Origin: Miltoncostaea sp050249835
Lineage (GTDB): Bacteria; Actinomycetota; Thermoleophilia; Miltoncostaeales; Miltoncostaeaceae
Direction of reading: 5' to 3'
Length of the DNA: 64,000 bases
Assembly (NCBI GenBank): GCA_050249835.1
Contig: JBFWPT010000012.1
Coordinates: 1-64,000 of the forward strand
The notes below the pieces were generated by a model. The model saw nothing but the letters and a program-made list of their open reading frames with translations. It was not told the DNA's origin and did no database searches. This document shows, one piece after another, positions 15,871-24,646 of this stretch; the first letter of the stretch is position 1, and every line of letters begins with the position of its first letter. A program made the position numbers and the translations under genes.

Positions 15871-17229
15871 ATGAGGCCCGGTCGCATGCTGCTCGTCTCC
15901 GTCGCCGTGACGACGCTGGCATCCGCGCCCACGGCCCTCGGGGCCTTCGAGTCGCCTCAGCGCGCGTCGGTGGGCCCGCTGCCGGCCCGCTCGCCCGACG
16001 TGGCCGTCAACGACCGTGGCGACGCCGCCGCGGTCTGGGTCCGGGGGGCCCGGCGCGAGGCGATGATCGTGGTCTCGATGCGGCCCGCCGGGGGGCAGTG
16101 GAGCCGCCCGGAGGGGATCAGCCGCCGCGGCCGACCGGCGATCGACCCCCAGGTGGCGGTCGACGCCCAGGGGCAGGTCATCGTCACCTGGCGCCAGGTC
16201 GACCGGGTGCGGCGGGTCCGCACCCCCGACGGCCTCCGCCGCCAGGCGGTCTACGTCGCCCGGGCGCGCACCCGCGCCGCCGCCGACAGCCGCTGGAGCC
16301 CCATCACCACCCTCTCCAGCACGCGCCAGAAGGTCGGGCCGCCGCGCCTGGGCGTGGACGACGCCGGCGCGGCCGTCGTGGCGTGGCACTGGGGCACCGG
16401 CACCTCGCCGCGGGTGCCCGGCTTCGTGGGCGAGGTGCAGGTCACCACCCGCGGCACCGACGGCACCTGGGCCGCCCCGCGGCGCGTGTCCCGCTCCACC
16501 CTCTGCTCCGAGGTCCGGCTGCCCCGGGTCGCCGTGGGCGGCCGCGGCCACGCCGTCGTCTGGTGGCAGTGCGACCTGCCCGGCGGCCGCGCCACGGCGC
16601 TCGCCATCTCGCGCGGCGCGGGCGAGGAGTTCGGCGCGGAGGCCGAGCTGCCGTTCCGCTCCCTCGTGGACGTCTCGGCGAACCTGGTGGTCTCGGACGC
16701 CGGCCGGGCCACGGCCGTGAGCGCCGACGCCGAGGGCTCCCTGCGCTGGTGGCGGGGGGACGTCACGACGCGCCTCGCCCTGCAGTCGCTGCCGTCGCTC
16801 GGCCCCGCCGAGCGCGCCGAGCTGGAGGCCGGCGCGCCGCGCATCGCGGTCGGCGCATCGGGCGACGCGCTCACGGCCTGGAGCGACCGCGCGGGACGCC
16901 CGCGAGCCGCGGCCATCGCGTCCGAGCTCGGCGTGGGCGCACCGGCCACCCTGGGCCCGGCGTCCGACGCGACCAGCGGGATCCGCGTCGGGATGGCCGA
17001 GACGGCCCGGCGCGGCGCCGTGGCCTGGGTGTCGTCCGGCCGTGTCATGGGCGCCTCCCGCGGCGCCGACGGCGCGATCGGGCCGACCGAGGTCCTGTCC
17101 GGCCGCGGCGTGCCGCAGACCGGTCCGCCGGCGCTCGCGGTGGACGCCGCGGGCAACACGATCGTCCTCTGGACACGGGTGCTCGGCCGCCGCACGGTGG
17201 TGGAGCGGGCGGAGGGCGCCGCCTCGTAG
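15871..17229 (+). CDS. Secreted repeat protein of unknown function
   Basis: A 452-residue product starting at ATG with a signal peptide (MRPGRMLLVSVAVTTLASAPTALGAFESP). The mature part consists of about six or seven repeats of a sialidase/BNR-like type, each with a hydrophobic strand and a D.(A/Q)G.(A/V)(V/I)V.W core (for example VNDRGDAAAVWVRG, VDAQGQVIVTW, VDDAGAAVVAWHW, VDAAGNTIVLW), suggesting a beta-propeller. No catalytic residues of a known enzyme were recognised. It separates the SufR-like gene from the suf operon and is followed by a hairpin, so it probably forms its own transcription unit. Confidence 0.75.
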   Translation: MRPGRMLLVSVAVTTLASAPTALGAFESPQRASVGPLPARSPDVAVNDRGDAAAVWVRGARREAMIVVSMRPAGGQWSRPEGISRRGRPAIDPQVAVDAQGQVIVTWRQVDRVRRVRTPDGLRRQAVYVARARTRAAADSRWSPITTLSSTRQKVGPPRLGVDDAGAAVVAWHWGTGTSPRVPGFVGEVQVTTRGTDGTWAAPRRVSRSTLCSEVRLPRVAVGGRGHAVVWWQCDLPGGRATALAISRGAGEEFGAEAELPFRSLVDVSANLVVSDAGRATAVSADAEGSLRWWRGDVTTRLALQSLPSLGPAERAELEAGAPRIAVGASGDALTAWSDRAGRPRAAAIASELGVGAPATLGPASDATSGIRVGMAETARRGAVAWVSSGRVMGASRGADGAIGPTEVLSGRGVPQTGPPALAVDAAGNTIVLWTRVLGRRTVVERAEGAAS

Positions 17230-17258
17230 CGGACGACCGGAGCGCGACAGGCTAGGCT

Positions 17259-17274
17259 GGGGCCCGTCGGCCCC
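17259..17274. terminator. GC hairpin after the secreted repeat-protein gene
   Basis: GGGGCC (17259-17264), CGTC loop, GGCCCC (17269-17274), located 30 nt downstream of the stop at 17229 and before the suf operon. No T-tract. Confidence 0.3.
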
Positions 17275-17385
17275 GGGTCCCGCCGCGGCCGGAGCGACGG
17301 GGGGCGTCCGTCCCCGACGTCATTCCGGCGATGCGCGTATCCTTTAGAGCCGACACCGAGTTCCACACGCGACCGGGGAGGGCCC

Positions 17386-18792
17386 GTGTCCACAGTGAAG
17401 CCGCCCGACATCGATCTCGGCCAGTACAAGTTCGGCTGGCACGACCCGGCGAACTACGTGTTCGAGCCCAAGCGCGGGCTCAACGCCGACGTCGTCCGCG
17501 AGATCTCGTTCCTGAAGGGCGAGCCCGAGTGGATGCTCAAGTTCCGGCTGCGCGCGCTGGAGATCTTCGAGCGCAAGCCCATGCCCGACTGGGGCGGGGA
17601 CATGAGCGGCATCGACTTCCAGAACATCTTCTACTTCATCCGCTCGTCGGAGAAGCAGAGCACGGACTGGAACGACGTCCCGGCCGACATCAAGAACACG
17701 TTCGACCGCCTGGGCATCCCGGAGGCCGAGCAGAAGTACCTCTCCGGCGTCTCCGCGCAGTACGAGAGCGAGGTCGTCTACCACTCGATCCGCGAGGACC
17801 TCGAGAAGAAGGGCGTCATCTTCTGCGACACGGACACCGCGCTCCGTGAGCACGAGGAGCTCTTCAAGGAGCACTGGGCGACGGTCATCCCGCCCGGCGA
17901 CAACAAGCTCGCCGCGCTCAACTCGGCCGTGTGGTCCGGCGGGTCGTTCATCTGGGTGCCGCCGGGCGTCGAGGTCGAGATCCCGCTGCAGGCCTACTTC
18001 CGCATCAACGCGGAGAACATGGGCCAGTTCGAGCGGACGCTCATCATCTGCGAGCCCGGCTCGTTCGTGCACTACGTCGAGGGCTGCACCGCCCCCATCT
18101 ACACCAGCGACTCCCTCCACTCGGCCGTGGTCGAGATCATCGTCAAGGAGGGCGCGCGCTGCCGGTACACGACCATCCAGAACTGGTCGACGAACGTCTA
18201 CAACCTCGTCACCAAGCGGGCGGTCGCGCAGGAGAACGCCACGATGGAGTGGGTCGACGGCAACCTCGGCTCCAAGCTGACGATGAAGTACCCGGCCGTC
18301 TGGATGACCGGCCGCGGCGCCCGCGGCGAGGTGCTGTCGGTGGCGATGGCCTCCGAGGGGATGCACCAGGACGCCGGCGCGAAGATGGTGCACGTCGCCC
18401 CGGACACGTCCTCGACGATCGTCTCCAAGTCGATCTCGCGCGGCGGTGGGCGCACGAGCTACCGCGGCCTCGTCCAGGTGGAGCCGGGCGCCAAGCGCGC
18501 CAAGGCGTCGGTCGTCTGCGACGCGCTGCTCCTCGACGAGGACAGCCGCTCGGACACCTACCCCTACATGGACATCCGCGAGGAGGACACCTCGATCGGC
18601 CACGAGGCCACGGTGTCCAAGGTCGCCGACGACCAGATCTTCTACCTCATGAGCCGCGGGCTCTCCGAGGAGGAGGCCATGGCCATGATCGTGCGCGGGT
18701 TCATCGAGCCGATCGCGAAGGAGCTGCCGATGGAGTACGCGGTCGAGCTGAACCGGCTCATCGAGCTGCAGATGGAGGGCTCGATTGGCTAG
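17386..18792 (+). CDS. sufB: Fe-S cluster assembly protein SufB
   Basis: A 468-residue SufB, the usual length for the family. It starts at GTG with GGGGAGGG 3-10 nt upstream. Typical SufB stretches include the N-terminal GLNADVVREIS, FIWVPPGVEVEIPLQAYFRIN, EGCTAPIYTSDSLHSAVVEI and the C-terminal SRGLSEEEAMAMIVRGFIEP. SufB is the scaffold of the SufBCD complex, receiving sulfur from SufS/SufU and building clusters in the cytosol. It is first in a tightly packed operon and its end overlaps sufD by 8 nt. A weak -10-like TATCCT is at 17338-17343. Confidence 0.97.
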   Translation: MSTVKPPDIDLGQYKFGWHDPANYVFEPKRGLNADVVREISFLKGEPEWMLKFRLRALEIFERKPMPDWGGDMSGIDFQNIFYFIRSSEKQSTDWNDVPADIKNTFDRLGIPEAEQKYLSGVSAQYESEVVYHSIREDLEKKGVIFCDTDTALREHEELFKEHWATVIPPGDNKLAALNSAVWSGGSFIWVPPGVEVEIPLQAYFRINAENMGQFERTLIICEPGSFVHYVEGCTAPIYTSDSLHSAVVEIIVKEGARCRYTTIQNWSTNVYNLVTKRAVAQENATMEWVDGNLGSKLTMKYPAVWMTGRGARGEVLSVAMASEGMHQDAGAKMVHVAPDTSSTIVSKSISRGGGRTSYRGLVQVEPGAKRAKASVVCDALLLDEDSRSDTYPYMDIREEDTSIGHEATVSKVADDQIFYLMSRGLSEEEAMAMIVRGFIEPIAKELPMEYAVELNRLIELQMEGSIG

Positions 18793-20002
18793 CGCGACCT
18801 GGGCGGAGGACGCCCGCAACGCGGCCGGGGAGAACCTGGCCTCACTCCCCGACCTGACCGGCCGCGAGGAGGACTGGCGGTTCACGCCGCCGGCCGACCT
18901 CGGCCTGGGCGGTCCGGAGCCCGAGGCCCCGGGCGCCGCCGCGGTGCCGGCGACCTCCGGGGGCGCCCGCGCGGCGCGGCTCACCCTCACCGACGGCGCG
19001 CCCTCCGCGCCGGCGCTGGAGGCGCTGCCCGAGGGCGTCATCGTCGCGGAGCTGGGCTCCGCGCTCGCCGAGCACGACGCGCTCGTGCGCGACCGGCTCT
19101 ACGGGCTGATCGGCTTCGAGGAGCGCCCCGGCGCCCTCAACGCCGCCCGCTGGGACGGCGGCCTGTTCGTCTACGTCCCCCGGGGCGTCGAGGTGGAGCT
19201 GCCGGTCGAGGCCGTGCTGGCCGCCACCGGCGCCAGCGGCCGCGTCTTCGGCCGCTCGCTGGTCGTGGTCGAGGACGGCGCCAAGGCGACGGTCATCGAG
19301 CGCTACACCTCCGGCGACCTCGGCGCGCCGCTCACGGCCTCCTCGGTCGTGGAGCTGTACGTCGGCCAGGGCGCCGAGCTGGAGCACGTCTCCGTGATCG
19401 ACTGGGGCGCCGGCGTGCGCCACCACGCGCTGCTGCGCGCCGACGTGGGCCGCGACGCGCGGGCCCGGTCGGTGGTGGTGACCCTCGGCGGCGACGTCGT
19501 GCGCGTGGAGCCCACGATGGTCGTCACCGGCCCGGGCGCCGACGCCCGCGCCCTCGGCCTCTACTTCGCGGGCGACGACCAGCACTTCGAGCACCGGGTG
19601 GTCGCGCGGCACGAGGCCCCGCAGTCCTACTCGAACCTGCTCTACAAGGGCGCGATCCAGGACAAGGCCCACACGGTGTTCTTCGGGAACCTCGTGGTGC
19701 CGCCCGGCGCGCCGGGCACCGACGCGTACCAGACCAACCGCAACCTCGTCCTCAACGACGGGGCGCGCGCGGACACGATCCCGTTCCTGGAGATCGAGAC
19801 CGCCGAGGTGAAGTGCTCCCACGCCGGCGCGGTCGGCCGCGTGGACGACGAGCACCTCTTCTACCTCCAGTCGCGCGGCGTCCCGACGCCGCAGGCCAAG
19901 CGCCTCATCGTGATGGGCTTCCTCCAGGAGGTGCTCGAGCACGTGAGCCTGGAGGAGCTGCGCGAGGAGCTCGAGGCGGCGGTCCAGGCCAAGCTGGCGT
20001 GA
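18785..20002 (+). CDS. sufD: Fe-S cluster assembly protein SufD
   Basis: A 405-residue SufD paralogue of SufB, starting at TTG within the end of sufB (8-nt overlap). The beta-helix core is recognisable from GLFVYVPRGVEVELPVEAVL, the DKAHTVFFGNL segment and the C-terminal LFYLQSRGVPTPQAKRLIVMGF. The N-terminal 100 residues are shorter and more Ala-rich than in proteobacterial SufD. SufD pairs with SufB on the SufC ATPase dimer. The Rieske gene begins at the overlapping GTGA. Confidence 0.96.
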   Translation: MASATWAEDARNAAGENLASLPDLTGREEDWRFTPPADLGLGGPEPEAPGAAAVPATSGGARAARLTLTDGAPSAPALEALPEGVIVAELGSALAEHDALVRDRLYGLIGFEERPGALNAARWDGGLFVYVPRGVEVELPVEAVLAATGASGRVFGRSLVVVEDGAKATVIERYTSGDLGAPLTASSVVELYVGQGAELEHVSVIDWGAGVRHHALLRADVGRDARARSVVVTLGGDVVRVEPTMVVTGPGADARALGLYFAGDDQHFEHRVVARHEAPQSYSNLLYKGAIQDKAHTVFFGNLVVPPGAPGTDAYQTNRNLVLNDGARADTIPFLEIETAEVKCSHAGAVGRVDDEHLFYLQSRGVPTPQAKRLIVMGFLQEVLEHVSLEELREELEAAVQAKLA

Positions 20003-20328
20003 TCGACGTCGCCGCCCTCGACGAGCTCGCCCCCGGCGAGCCCGTGCTCGTCCGCGCGGGCGAGATCCCGGTGTGCCTGGTGAACGTCGACGGCACGGTC
20101 CACGCCGTGCACGACGTCTGCACCCACGCGCTGGAGTCCCTGTCCGGCGGATGGGTCGAGGGCGACACGATCGAGTGCCCGCGCCACGGCGCCGCCTTCT
20201 CCCTCGTGACGGGCGAGGTCCTCAGCCCGCCCGCCACCCGCCCCCTTCCCACCTTCCCCGTGGAGGTCCGCGACGGCCGCGTGCTGCTCGACCCCACGCC
20301 CAGCCGCGACCATCCACTGTTCCGCTAG
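19999..20328 (+). CDS. Rieske [2Fe-2S] ferredoxin
   Basis: A 109-residue single-domain Rieske protein with both ligand motifs intact (CTHALESL and CPRHGAAFSL). It begins at GTG 19999, overlapping the sufD stop by 4 nt. Proteins of this size serve as electron carriers for non-haem iron oxygenases or as general redox proteins. Position between sufD and sufC suggests a role in Fe-S assembly, for example electron supply, or simply co-regulation with cluster supply. Confidence 0.92.
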   Translation: MIDVAALDELAPGEPVLVRAGEIPVCLVNVDGTVHAVHDVCTHALESLSGGWVEGDTIECPRHGAAFSLVTGEVLSPPATRPLPTFPVEVRDGRVLLDPTPSRDHPLFR

Positions 20329-20346
20329 CCAGCTTCGAGGAGTGAC

Positions 20347-21117
20347 GTGAGCGATCCCATCCTGCAGATCAGCGGCCTCGAGGTCGCCGTGGACGGAACC
20401 CCGATCCTGAAGGGGGTCGACCTGACGGTCCCCCAGGGCGAGGTCCACGCGCTGATGGGCCCGAACGGCTCCGGCAAGAGCACGCTGGCCTACGCGCTGG
20501 CGGGGCACCCGCGCTACGAGATCACCGGCGGCACGGCGAAGTTCGCCGGCGAGGACATCGCCGAGATGGAGCCGGACGAGCGCGCCAAGCTCGGCCTCTT
20601 CCTCGCCATGCAGTACCCGGTCGAGGTCCCCGGTGTGTCGGTCATGAACTTCCTGCGGACCTCGCTCAACGCGATCCGCGGCGAGGAGATCTCCCCGCGC
20701 GACTTCATCAAGCTCTTCGACGAGAAGTCGAAGCTGCTCGGCTTCGACCGCGCCTTCGCGGACCGCTACCTCAACGAGGGCTTCTCGGGCGGCGAGAAGA
20801 AGCGCCACGAGATCCTCCAGATGGCGATGATCGAGCCGAAGTTCGCCGTGCTCGACGAGACCGACTCCGGCCTCGACGTGGACGCCCTGAAGGTCGTGTC
20901 CGAGGGCGTCAACACGATGCGCGGCCCGGAGCTCGGCGTCCTCATCATCACGCACTACACGCGGATCCTGCGCTACATCACGCCGGACGTCGTCCACGTG
21001 ATGTTCGAGGGCCGCATCGCCCGCACCGGCGGCCCGGAGCTGGCGGACCACCTCGAGGAGAACGGGTACGTCGAGTTCGGCGCGGCCGAGGAGGCCGCGG
21101 CGCCCACCGCCGGATAA
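20347..21117 (+). CDS. sufC: SufC, ATPase of the SufBCD complex
   Basis: A 256-residue ABC-type ATPase with Walker A GPNGSGKST, the signature FSGGEKKRHEILQMA, Walker B AVLDETDSGLD and a switch His in LIITHYTRIL. These are typical of SufC, which powers SufBCD and has no membrane partner. GTG 20347 is preceded by an AGGAG ribosome-binding site. The short C-terminal Ala-rich tail is unremarkable. The sufS ATG lies 3 nt after its stop. Confidence 0.97.
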   Translation: MSDPILQISGLEVAVDGTPILKGVDLTVPQGEVHALMGPNGSGKSTLAYALAGHPRYEITGGTAKFAGEDIAEMEPDERAKLGLFLAMQYPVEVPGVSVMNFLRTSLNAIRGEEISPRDFIKLFDEKSKLLGFDRAFADRYLNEGFSGGEKKRHEILQMAMIEPKFAVLDETDSGLDVDALKVVSEGVNTMRGPELGVLIITHYTRILRYITPDVVHVMFEGRIARTGGPELADHLEENGYVEFGAAEEAAAPTAG

Positions 21118-21120
21118 CCC

Positions 21121-22359
21121 ATGGGCACCGCCGCGACCACCGACTGGGGGGCGGTCAGGGCCGACTTCCCCATCATGGGGCGGCAGGTGCACGGCGCCCC
21201 GCTGGTCTACCTCGACTCGGCGGCGACCTCGCAGAAGCCGCTGCCCGTGCTCGCGGCGATGGACGCCTACTACCGCGAGACGAACGCCAACGTGCACCGG
21301 GGCGTCTACGAGCTGGCGGCCGAGGCCACTGCGCGCTTCGAGGCCGGGCGCGACAGCGTCGCCCGGCTGGTCGGCAGCCCGCGCGAGGGCGTCGTGCTCA
21401 CGAAGAACGCCTCGGAGGCGATCAACCTGGTCGCGTGGGCCTGGGGGGTGCGGAACCTCCGGGCCGGCGACACGGTCGTGGTCACGGAGATGGAGCACCA
21501 CTCCGGGATCGTCCCGTGGCAGATCGTCGCGGAGATCACGGGGGCGAGCGTCGAGTTCATCCCCGTCACGCCCGAGGGCGTGCTCGACCTGGAGGCCGCC
21601 CGGCGCATCATCGGCGGCGGCCGGGTGCGGATGGTCGGCGTCGTCCACGCGAGCAACGTCCTCGGCACGATCAACCCGGTCGCCGAGATCGCCGCGATGG
21701 CCCACGAGGCCGGCGCCCTCTGCCTGGTGGACGCCTCGCAGAGCGTCCCCCACATGCCGGTGGACTTCGGCGCCCTCGGCTGCGACTTCATGGCCTTCAC
21801 CGGCCACAAGATGCTCGGGCCGACCGGGATCGGGGTGCTGGTGGGCCGCGTGCCCGTGCTGGAGGCGATGGAGCCGTTCCTGGGCGGCGGCGAGATGATC
21901 TCCGACGTCACGACGGCCGGCTCCACCTGGGCCGACCTGCCCTGGAAGTTCGAGGCGGGGACGCCGCCGATCGCCGAGGCCGTCGGCATCGGCGCGGCGG
22001 CCGAGTACCTGATGGGCGTCGGCCTGGACGCGGTCCGGGAGCACGAGCGGGATCTCACGGCCCGCACCCTGGACGCGCTCGGCGAGATCGAGGGGCTCAC
22101 GATCTACGGGCCCCGGGACCCGCAGATCCGCGGGTGCGCCGTCTCGTTCTCCATGGACGACCTGCATCCGCACGACATCGCGCAGCTCATCGACCAGCAC
22201 GGGGTCTGCGTCCGGGCCGGCCACCACTGCGCGAAGCCGCTGATGCGGGTGCTCGGCGTGGGGGCCACGGCCCGCGCGAGCACCTATCTCTACAATTCCC
22301 ATGACGACATCGACGCGCTCGTGCGTGCACTCCACGCCGCGCGGGCCGCGTTCCGCTAG
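21121..22359 (+). CDS. sufS: SufS cysteine desulfurase
   Basis: A 412-residue class II cysteine desulfurase. The PLP lysine is in FTGHKMLGPTG, the catalytic Cys in VRAGHHCAKPLM, and the substrate/PLP motifs NASEAINLVA and EMEHHSG are present. It takes sulfur from cysteine and hands it as a persulfide to SufU, encoded immediately downstream. It starts at ATG. Confidence 0.97.
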   Translation: MGTAATTDWGAVRADFPIMGRQVHGAPLVYLDSAATSQKPLPVLAAMDAYYRETNANVHRGVYELAAEATARFEAGRDSVARLVGSPREGVVLTKNASEAINLVAWAWGVRNLRAGDTVVVTEMEHHSGIVPWQIVAEITGASVEFIPVTPEGVLDLEAARRIIGGGRVRMVGVVHASNVLGTINPVAEIAAMAHEAGALCLVDASQSVPHMPVDFGALGCDFMAFTGHKMLGPTGIGVLVGRVPVLEAMEPFLGGGEMISDVTTAGSTWADLPWKFEAGTPPIAEAVGIGAAAEYLMGVGLDAVREHERDLTARTLDALGEIEGLTIYGPRDPQIRGCAVSFSMDDLHPHDIAQLIDQHGVCVRAGHHCAKPLMRVLGVGATARASTYLYNSHDDIDALVRALHAARAAFR

Positions 22360-22371
22360 CCGGGGGAGCAC

Positions 22372-22821
22372 GTGGGCGGCCTCGACGACCTGTACCAGGA
22401 GCTGATCCTCGACCACTACCGCCGCAAGCGCGGCGAGGGGACGCTGGAGCACCCGACCGTGTCGGTCGACCAGCACAACCCGTTGTGCGGCGACGAGGTG
22501 CACCTGGAGCTCGTGATCGAGGACGGCGTCGTGACCGAGCTGGCCCACATGGGCCAGGGCTGCTCCATCTCGCAGGCGTCGGTGTCGATGATGAGCGAGG
22601 CCGTGACCGGCCTCAGCCTGGAGGACGCGCTCGCCCTGGTGGAGCACTTCCGCCTGGTGATGCACGGCGACGAGGCGGCCGACGAGGAGCGCCTCGGCGA
22701 CGCCATCGCCCTGGAGGGCGTGGCGAGGTACCCGGTGCGCATCAAGTGCGCCCTGCTCGGCTGGATGGCGGTGAAGGACGCGATCCAGACGTACCGGCAC
22801 GAGACCCAGGAGGTCGGGTGA
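22372..22821 (+). CDS. sufU: SufU sulfur-transfer protein
   Basis: A 149-residue SufU with the three conserved zinc/sulfur cysteines (NPLCGDEV, MGQGCSIS, RIKCALLGW) and the Asp following the first. SufU accepts sulfur from SufS through zinc-ligand exchange and passes it to SufB; it is the actinobacterial/firmicute partner of SufS. GTG 22372 follows GGGGGAG. The next gene's ATG overlaps the stop by 1 nt (TGATG). Confidence 0.96.
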   Translation: MGGLDDLYQELILDHYRRKRGEGTLEHPTVSVDQHNPLCGDEVHLELVIEDGVVTELAHMGQGCSISQASVSMMSEAVTGLSLEDALALVEHFRLVMHGDEAADEERLGDAIALEGVARYPVRIKCALLGWMAVKDAIQTYRHETQEVG

Positions 22822-23132
22822 TGGTCGGCGAGGACGAGATCCGCAGCGCGATGAAGCAGGTGGAGGACCCGGAGCTCGGCGTGAACGTCGTCGACCTCGG
22901 CCTCCTCTACGGCGTGAACATCGACGAGGAGGGCCACGTCGTCCTCGACATGACGCTCACGTCGATGGGCTGCCCCCTCACCGAGCAGATCCTCGGGGAC
23001 TCACGCGCCGCGCTGGAGGGCCTCGACGGCGTCACCACCGTCGACGTCAACTGGGTGTGGGACCCGCCGTGGTCGCCCGATTCGATGACCGAGGAGGGGC
23101 GGTTCCTGATGAAGGTGATGGGCTATGGCTGA
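22821..23132 (+). CDS. sufT: SufT, MIP18-family (DUF59) Fe-S maturation factor
   Basis: A 103-residue DUF59 protein with DPELGVNVVDLGL, the conserved Cys in SMGCPLTEQI and the NWVWDPPWSPD motif, as in SufT/PaaD/MIP18 proteins. These help deliver clusters to target proteins. It overlaps the next gene by 8 nt. Confidence 0.93.
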   Translation: MVGEDEIRSAMKQVEDPELGVNVVDLGLLYGVNIDEEGHVVLDMTLTSMGCPLTEQILGDSRAALEGLDGVTTVDVNWVWDPPWSPDSMTEEGRFLMKVMGYG

Positions 23133-23589
23133 GACCGCCGCGGCCGCCGCAGCCGCGCCGCCGGAGGCCCCGGACCGGCCGCTCACCCTGGAGGAGAAGA
23201 AGGCCGCCGCGCGCGCCCGCGCGAAGGCCGCCCGCGCCGCCGAGGCCGGCGGGCAGGCGTTCGTGACCATCTCCCCCGCCGCCGCCGACTACATCCGCTC
23301 CTCGGCCCGCGACGCCGGCCGCCCGGAAGGGGTGCGCCTGCGCATCCTCGCCGGCGGCTGCTCCGGCCTGGAGTACAAGCTCGACCTGCTGGAGCCCGGC
23401 GAGACCGCCTCCGCGGGCGACCGCGCGGTGGAGTCCAACGGCGTCACGATGCTCATGGACCTGAAGTCCGCGATCCACGTCACCGGCTCGGTGATCGACT
23501 ACGAGCAGGGCCTCCTGCGCCGCGGTTTCCGGATCAACAACCCGAACGCCACCTCCACCTGCTCCTGCGGTGACTCCTTCGGGGCGTAA
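23125..23589 (+). CDS. A-type Fe-S cluster carrier (HesB/IscA family)
   Basis: A 154-residue A-type carrier with the three ligand cysteines: GGCSGLEYKL and, near the C-terminus, STCSCGDSFG. The first 45 residues are an Ala/Arg-rich extension absent from standard 105-125-residue carriers; ATG 23125 lies inside sufT, so the start could instead be internal. It probably receives clusters from SufBCD and passes them to apo-proteins. It ends the suf operon. Confidence 0.92.
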   Translation: MAETAAAAAAAPPEAPDRPLTLEEKKAAARARAKAARAAEAGGQAFVTISPAAADYIRSSARDAGRPEGVRLRILAGGCSGLEYKLDLLEPGETASAGDRAVESNGVTMLMDLKSAIHVTGSVIDYEQGLLRRGFRINNPNATSTCSCGDSFGA

Positions 23590-23639
23590 GCTCCGAAGGC
23601 CCTGAGAACCACTTCCTGAGCAGGGATTCTCTGCCCGGG

Positions 23640-23697
23640 TTCCACTTGGGCCACGGGGCGAGGGCCGGCTGGCGCGCCACTCCCGGATGCCCCCCGG
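23640..23697. repeat. Degenerate intergenic repeat, copy A (short)
   Basis: A shortened copy that starts with the TTCCACTTGG box and ends with CGCGCCACTCCCGG, both recurring in copies B and C. The middle part of the unit is missing. It lies just after the suf operon, in the 319-nt gap (23590-23908) where I see no gene. Confidence 0.6.
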
Positions 23698-23819
23698 TTC
23701 CACTTGGACCCCCGCCGGAGCCCCGAGTGACGTGCGACGGCCCCCGCGCGCCAGACGGCACCGAGACGACACACACGGGCTGAGCCGCGTCGCACGCGCC
23801 AGTCCCGGCGCCCTCGGAG
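23698..23819. repeat. Degenerate intergenic repeat, copy B
   Basis: A 122-nt unit beginning with TTCCACTTGG. Its first 62 nt from CCACTTGG (23700) match copy C with about five or six mismatches, including the shared GCCGGAGCCCCGAGTGACGT. The last part (CGCGCCAGTCCCGG) also occurs in copy A. No coding frame in the gap resembles a protein. Confidence 0.75.
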
Positions 23820-23883
23820 TGCCACTTGGATCCCCGCCGGAGCCCCGAGTGACGTGTGACGGCCACCGCGCGAAAGACGGCAC
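23820..23883. repeat. Degenerate intergenic repeat, copy C (partial)
   Basis: Starts 122 nt after copy B with TGCCACTTGG and carries the same 62-nt core before breaking off ahead of the convergent hydrolase stop at 23909. The spacing shows that the units are tandem. Confidence 0.75.
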
Positions 23884-23908
23884 GACGTCGGCACCCCTCG
23901 GCCCAGCC

Positions 23909-24616
23909 CTACGTATCGCCCAGGAACCTCTCAAGGAGGGCGCTGAAGGCCGCGGGGCGGTCGAGCATCGGGACGTGGCCGGCGCCGGCGATGACGCGGA
24001 GGTCGGCCTCGGGGAGCGCCCGCTCCACCCAGGCGGCGCGCTCCAGGGGCACCAGGACGTCCCGCTCCCCCCACACCACCATCGTCGGCACGGCCGCCGC
24101 GCCGCCGGCCGGCTCGCCGTGGGACAGGATCTCGCCCGCCGCGCGCAGCAGGGCCAGGGGGGACCGGGTGGCGGCATCGCCGAGCACCGTCAGGACCGCG
24201 GACGGGGGGAGGCCGAGGACCGTGCGGGCGACGGGCAGGACGTTCCCCACCAGCCCGGGGGACGCGGTCGTCACCGGCGGCCCCACGAGGACGAGGCGGG
24301 ACACCCGGTCCGGCTGGGCGGCCGCGGTCGCCATGCAGGCGAGCGCCCCGAAGGAGTGGCCCACGAGGGCCGCCTCGCGGGCGCCGAGGGCGTCGAGCAG
24401 CGCGTCCAGCAGCGGCGGCGCGTCGCGCAGGGAGAACGGGGCCCCGCTCCCGTAGCCGAACCCCGGGAGGTCGGGCACGATCACCCGATGCGAGCGCGCC
24501 AGCGACGCCGCCGTCCCGCGCCACCACCGGGCGGAGCCGCCGAGGCCGTGCACCAGCACCACCGCCGGCCCCGCGCCCGACACCTCGTAGCGCACCGGCT
24601 GGCCGCCGAGCACCAC
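23909..24616 (-). CDS. Alpha/beta-fold hydrolase
   Basis: A 235-residue hydrolase. It has the oxyanion loop HGLGGSARWW, nucleophile elbow GHSFGALA, an acidic residue in VVWGERDVLVP and the catalytic His in GAGHVPMLDRP, so the triad Ser-Asp-His looks complete. Paired GTG codons at 24616 and 24613 are possible starts. Its closest overall look is to esterases and C-C bond hydrolases, but the substrate cannot be told. It is divergent from a second, clearly different hydrolase starting about 30 nt away. Confidence 0.88.
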   Translation of the reverse strand: MVLGGQPVRYEVSGAGPAVVLVHGLGGSARWWRGTAASLARSHRVIVPDLPGFGYGSGAPFSLRDAPPLLDALLDALGAREAALVGHSFGALACMATAAAQPDRVSRLVLVGPPVTTASPGLVGNVLPVARTVLGLPPSAVLTVLGDAATRSPLALLRAAGEILSHGEPAGGAAAVPTMVVWGERDVLVPLERAAWVERALPEADLRVIAGAGHVPMLDRPAAFSALLERFLGDT

Positions 24617-24646
24617 CCGCGCGCGCTGAGCACCTGGACGCCGGTG

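Noticed and set aside
17230..17385. Possible tRNA or second regulator palindrome upstream of sufB
   Set aside because: The GC-rich stems do not form a cloverleaf and no copy of the 17-bp palindrome is found; only a simple hairpin and a weak -10 box remain.
19861..22800. 979-codon minus-strand frame across the suf genes
   Set aside because: It lies opposite sufD, Rieske, sufC, sufS and sufU, all with intact motifs.
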